From the NCBI RefSeq assembly GCF_037120725.1, contig NZ_JBBAXC010000001.1:1-64000 (forward strand): a stretch of 64,000 nt of DNA, in the 5' to 3' direction. The notes below the pieces were generated by a model. The model saw only the letters and a program-made list of their open reading frames with translations, was not told where the DNA came from and ran no database searches. The DNA comes from Bacillus spongiae. Lineage in GTDB: Bacteria; Bacillota; Bacilli; Bacillales; Bacillaceae_K. Positions 61,192 to 64,000 of the stretch are shown piece by piece. Positions within the stretch are counted from its first letter, which is position 1. Every line of letters begins with the position of its first letter. Both the position numbers and the translations under genes were made by a program.

Positions 61192-62574
61192 ATGAACAAA
61201 CACTGGAAAGAACTCCAACCAGTGGATATGTATCAAATAAAGGTGAATGGTATTTTGCATGAATATCATCGACAGGTGTTGACGTTTTTATATCAGCCCT
61301 TAATCGGGACAGAATGCTACAGTTTTTATATGACATTATGGGCTGAAGTGGAAAGGCAATCACAATTGTCGGAGTCTAACTCACATTATCACCTCATGAA
61401 TTTTTTATCCTTTAACATTCAGGAAATTTATGAAGCTCGCTTGAAGCTGGAGGGGATGGGGTTGTTGAAAACGTACGTAAATCGCTCTGATGATTTGCGT
61501 CATTTCATATATGAAATTCAGCCTCCACTGTCACCAAATGCATTTTTTACTGATGGCATGCTTAATGTTTACTTATATCGGAAAATTGGGAAGTCACATT
61601 TTTTAAAGTTGAAGGACTTCTTTTCATCAAATAGTATAAGCCATAATGATTACATTGACGTAACACGTTCGTTTCAAGATATCTTTTTATCGTCTCATAC
61701 CATTTCATTGCTTGATCAAGAAGCAGAGCAACATAGCCAAGTAGATGATACGAAAGAATTACTTGAAGAAAAGCAAAATAAAGGTTTACAGCTAGATTCC
61801 CATCATTTTGATATGGATCTATTATTAGCTGGCTTATCAGAATCTATGGTTCCTAGAAGGGCATTTACACACAAGGTAAAAGAAGTCATAGGAAAGCTCT
61901 CTTATTTATATGGCATAAACGCTGTGCAAATGAAGAATATTGTGCTGCAAGCCATGGTTGCAGAGGATGAAATTGATGTTGATTCGCTGCGGAAAGCTGC
62001 GCGCGATTGGTTTCAAGTTCAACATGGCGAGGTATTTCCTCATTTAGCAATGAAAGTGAGCCATAAACAAACGGTTACGGATCCGAAAACACAAGAAGAG
62101 AAGTTAATCTATTATTTAGAGAATACGTCACCGAAAGAACTACTTTCTGATCTGTCAAACGGGGCAGAACCAACATCAGGTGATATGAAGATAATAGAAG
62201 GAGTCATCTTTAATCAAAAATTACCATTAGGGGTAATCAATGTTCTCATTCATTATGTAATGTTGCGCACGGATATGAAGCTAACGAAGGGATACGTTGA
62301 GAAAATCGCTTCTCATTGGGCAAGAAAGAACATAACCAACGTCAAAGATGCTATGGCGGTAGCGAAACAAGAGCATCGACAATATCTAGACTGGGCAGAT
62401 GGTAAAAAAGAGAAGAAGACGACTAGGAAAAATACGATTAGAACTGAAAAATTGCCTGAGTGGTTTGAAGAATCTAGTGTGATGAAAAAAACAGAAGAAC
62501 CGAATGAAGAACTATATGATTTTGAAGCAGAAAAGAAGAAGTTAGAAGAGAAGCTTAAGAAGTATAAAAAGTAG
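61192..62574 (+). CDS. dnaB: replication initiation and membrane attachment protein DnaB
   Basis: The 460-residue Gram-positive DnaB, not the E. coli helicase of that name, works with DnaD and DnaI to load the replicative helicase at oriC and at restart sites. The N-terminal DDBH1-type domain (about 1-200) and the C-terminal DDBH2/DnaD-like domain (about 330-405, KLPLGVINVLIHYVMLRTDM) are recognisable. A very basic region (KKEKKTTRKNTIRTEK) and an acidic end follow. gaagggg precedes ATG 61192. dnaI follows after 9 bases. Confidence 0.95.
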   Translation: MNKHWKELQPVDMYQIKVNGILHEYHRQVLTFLYQPLIGTECYSFYMTLWAEVERQSQLSESNSHYHLMNFLSFNIQEIYEARLKLEGMGLLKTYVNRSDDLRHFIYEIQPPLSPNAFFTDGMLNVYLYRKIGKSHFLKLKDFFSSNSISHNDYIDVTRSFQDIFLSSHTISLLDQEAEQHSQVDDTKELLEEKQNKGLQLDSHHFDMDLLLAGLSESMVPRRAFTHKVKEVIGKLSYLYGINAVQMKNIVLQAMVAEDEIDVDSLRKAARDWFQVQHGEVFPHLAMKVSHKQTVTDPKTQEEKLIYYLENTSPKELLSDLSNGAEPTSGDMKIIEGVIFNQKLPLGVINVLIHYVMLRTDMKLTKGYVEKIASHWARKNITNVKDAMAVAKQEHRQYLDWADGKKEKKTTRKNTIRTEKLPEWFEESSVMKKTEEPNEELYDFEAEKKKLEEKLKKYKK

Positions 62575-62583
62575 GAGGCTGTT

Positions 62584-63519
62584 ATGGAACCAATCAATAA
62601 AACGCTAAAAAAAATAGCATCATCGCCAAAATTTCAACAAACATACAATGAAATGAAAAATGAAATTTTATCAGATGAGAATGTCCAGCGCTTTCTTCAG
62701 CAACATTCAGCAGAATTAGCTTCTAACTCTATTGAAACAGGCTTGATGAAGTTATATGAATACAGCTCACAAAAAAAGCAATGTAAAGGATGTCCTAGCC
62801 TAGAGGGTTGTAGGAACATGATGAAAGGCTTTGAACCAGAGTTGTTTATGAGAGGAAGTGTGATTGATATTAACTATCGACCATGTCCTAGTAAAATCCT
62901 TCATGATGAACGTAGTTATCTAGAAGAGTTGATTCAAAGTATATATGTTCCAAAAGATATATTACATGCGACATTTGCTGATATTGCACTTGATACGCCT
63001 TCCCGTATGAGAGCGGTGAAAGCCTCGGAAGAGTTTGTAGAAGCTTATTCTGCTGATAAGAAAGTGAAGGGTTTATACTTGTTTGGAAAATTTGGTGTGG
63101 GAAAATCGTATTTATTAGGAGCAATTGCGAATGGATTAGCAGAAAAGAAAGTTCCTTCTTTGATCGTCTATGTGCCGGAATTTTTCCGCGAAATGAAGCA
63201 ATCCTTACAAGATAAAAGCTTAAATGATAAATTGAAGAAAATTAAAACAGCTCCTGTTTTAATGCTTGATGATATAGGAGCAGAATCGATGTCTAGTTGG
63301 ATTCGTGATGATGTTTTAGGGACGATTTTACAGTATCGAATGCTCGAAGATCTACCGACTTTCTTTTCTTCAAACTTTGATTTTGAAGGCCTTCTACACC
63401 ACCTAACATACTCGCAAAGAGGCGAGGAAGAAAAAATGAAGGCAGCTCGTATAATGGAACGAATGAAATATTTAGCAACCCCAATTAATTTGGACGGTCC
63501 GAATCGTCGTGATTTATAG
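62584..63519 (+). CDS. dnaI: helicase loader DnaI
   Basis: The 311-residue AAA+ ATPase loads DnaC-type helicase rings in Bacillus. The N-terminal helicase-interaction domain (about 1-105) has a cysteine-rich zinc site (KQCKGCPSLEGCRN ... RPCPSK). The AAA+ part has Walker A GKFGVGKSYLLGAI (about 163-176), Walker B VLMLDDIGAE and sensor 1 FFSSNFDFEGL. gtaggagg precedes the start. It forms an operon with dnaB and is followed by a terminator. Confidence 0.97.
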   Translation: MEPINKTLKKIASSPKFQQTYNEMKNEILSDENVQRFLQQHSAELASNSIETGLMKLYEYSSQKKQCKGCPSLEGCRNMMKGFEPELFMRGSVIDINYRPCPSKILHDERSYLEELIQSIYVPKDILHATFADIALDTPSRMRAVKASEEFVEAYSADKKVKGLYLFGKFGVGKSYLLGAIANGLAEKKVPSLIVYVPEFFREMKQSLQDKSLNDKLKKIKTAPVLMLDDIGAESMSSWIRDDVLGTILQYRMLEDLPTFFSSNFDFEGLLHHLTYSQRGEEEKMKAARIMERMKYLATPINLDGPNRRDL

Positions 63520-63546
63520 GCTATCATTTGATAGTCTTTTTTTTAT
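63519..63546 (+). terminator. dnaBI terminator
   Basis: ggctatca/tgatagtc (63519-63526, 63529-63536, one G-U) is followed by eight T. Confidence 0.85.
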
Positions 63547-63757
63547 CAGAAATAACACCCTGTTTAAGTAAATACTCTATATTGACGTATAATTTATAGA
63601 TTGTTTTGTAAAAAATAACACTTCCTGTTGTTTGGTTTTGACGGAAATGAATTTAGGTCTTAACCACTTTCTTTTCGTTTTCATAAATTCACTTCTAAAA
63701 TAACCAAGCTATCCATATATATATACCAGTGAAATGGCGATTAAAGGAGGGAAGGAA

Positions 63758-64000
63758 ATGTTTGAAATTCTCTTCAAACAAGAAAGTGATGGAGAGTATC
63801 TTCAGCAATGCTTAAAAATGCACGGAATATCTTCTGGGCTACATAAAACCACCTTTCAAAATCAATTGTTTTATCAAGTATCTTTCAAAGAAGCAGTGAT
63901 GGGAAAAATACAAGATGTAGTAAAAGAACTAATTATAAATAAAAAGCGAAAAGAATGGGCTTCTTACTATTTATTTGATTATTTTTATTATGATGATGAA
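63758..64000 (+). CDS. ytxC: YtxC-family protein, N-terminal part
   Basis: An ATG at 63758 behind aaaggagggaagg opens a frame that is still open at the window edge (81 codons). It begins MFEILFKQESDGEYLQQCL and runs to YYLFDYFYYDDE. This fits the YtxC family of spore-formers, whose gene follows dnaI in B. subtilis. In sporulation it is listed with unknown function. The gap 63547-63757 before it is AT-rich and shows no other gene. Confidence 0.75.
   Translation, partial: MFEILFKQESDGEYLQQCLKMHGISSGLHKTTFQNQLFYQVSFKEAVMGKIQDVVKELIINKKRKEWASYYLFDYFYYDDE

Overview
The window is chromosomal DNA from a low-GC, endospore-forming member of the Bacillaceae. Gene content and order follow the well-known Bacillus subtilis stretch from rpsD through ezrA, thiI, sspA, ackA, dnaE, accDA, pfkA-pyk, citZ-icd-mdh, phoPR, polA, gapB-speD and nrdR-dnaB-dnaI-ytxC. 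Sporulation is indicated by sspA with a SigmaG-type promoter, ytfJ, ytrH-ytrI with a SigmaE-type promoter, ytaF, ytxC and refZ. Several genes start with TTG or GTG behind strong Shine-Dalgarno (SD) sequences, as is usual in this group. No genus can be fixed from the sequence alone.

Layout. 1-620: the tail of an IS3-family element and decayed DNA. 0.6-9.3 kb: rpsD with a long leader, an unknown membrane-anchored protein, dgcP, methionine gamma-lyase, fRMsr, refZ, and ezrA coupled to a small membrane protein. 9.5-24.4 kb: the nifZ-thiI pair for tRNA thiolation, sspA, an amidohydrolase, NAD kinase, sppA-yteJ, ytfI-ytfJ, tpx, ytxK, ackA, an EcsC-like protein, a universal stress protein and small unknown genes. 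24.6-31 kb: ald, ytkL, ytoI, ytpI, nrnA and ytrHI. 31-41.4 kb: dnaE, malic enzyme, a FadR-type regulator, accDA, pfkA and pyk. 41.4-42.8 kb: a class IIC group II intron directly behind the pyk terminator, with a gutted reverse transcriptase. 42.9-52.9 kb: fxsA, ytvI, citZ-icd-mdh, a MaoC-like protein, a DinB-like protein and phoPR. 53-64 kb: polA-mutM-ytaF-coaE, gapB, speD, nrdR-dnaB-dnaI and the start of ytxC.

The central theme is carbon flow: glycolysis (pfkA, pyk), gluconeogenesis (gapB), overflow metabolism (ackA), anaplerosis (malic enzyme), the first half of the TCA cycle (citZ, icd, mdh), alanine use (ald) and fatty acid initiation (accDA). Matching regulatory DNA is visible. Catabolite-responsive (cre-like) sites lie before ackA, ald, pfkA, the MaoC gene, methionine gamma-lyase and (weaker) citZ, and two CcpN-type boxes surround the gapB start region. 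Replication and repair genes (dnaE, polA, mutM, dnaB, dnaI, nrdR) make up the second group.

No CRISPR array, rRNA, tRNA, prophage or defence island was found, and I did not find a clearly new multi-gene system. The most unusual items are the internally deleted group II intron, an unassigned 68-nt structured element at 14211-14278, and a speD leader with SD/anti-SD alternatives. Two further genes, ytoI and ytaF, have an SD that would be masked only in read-through transcripts, and the MaoC-fold protein lacks the canonical catalytic His.
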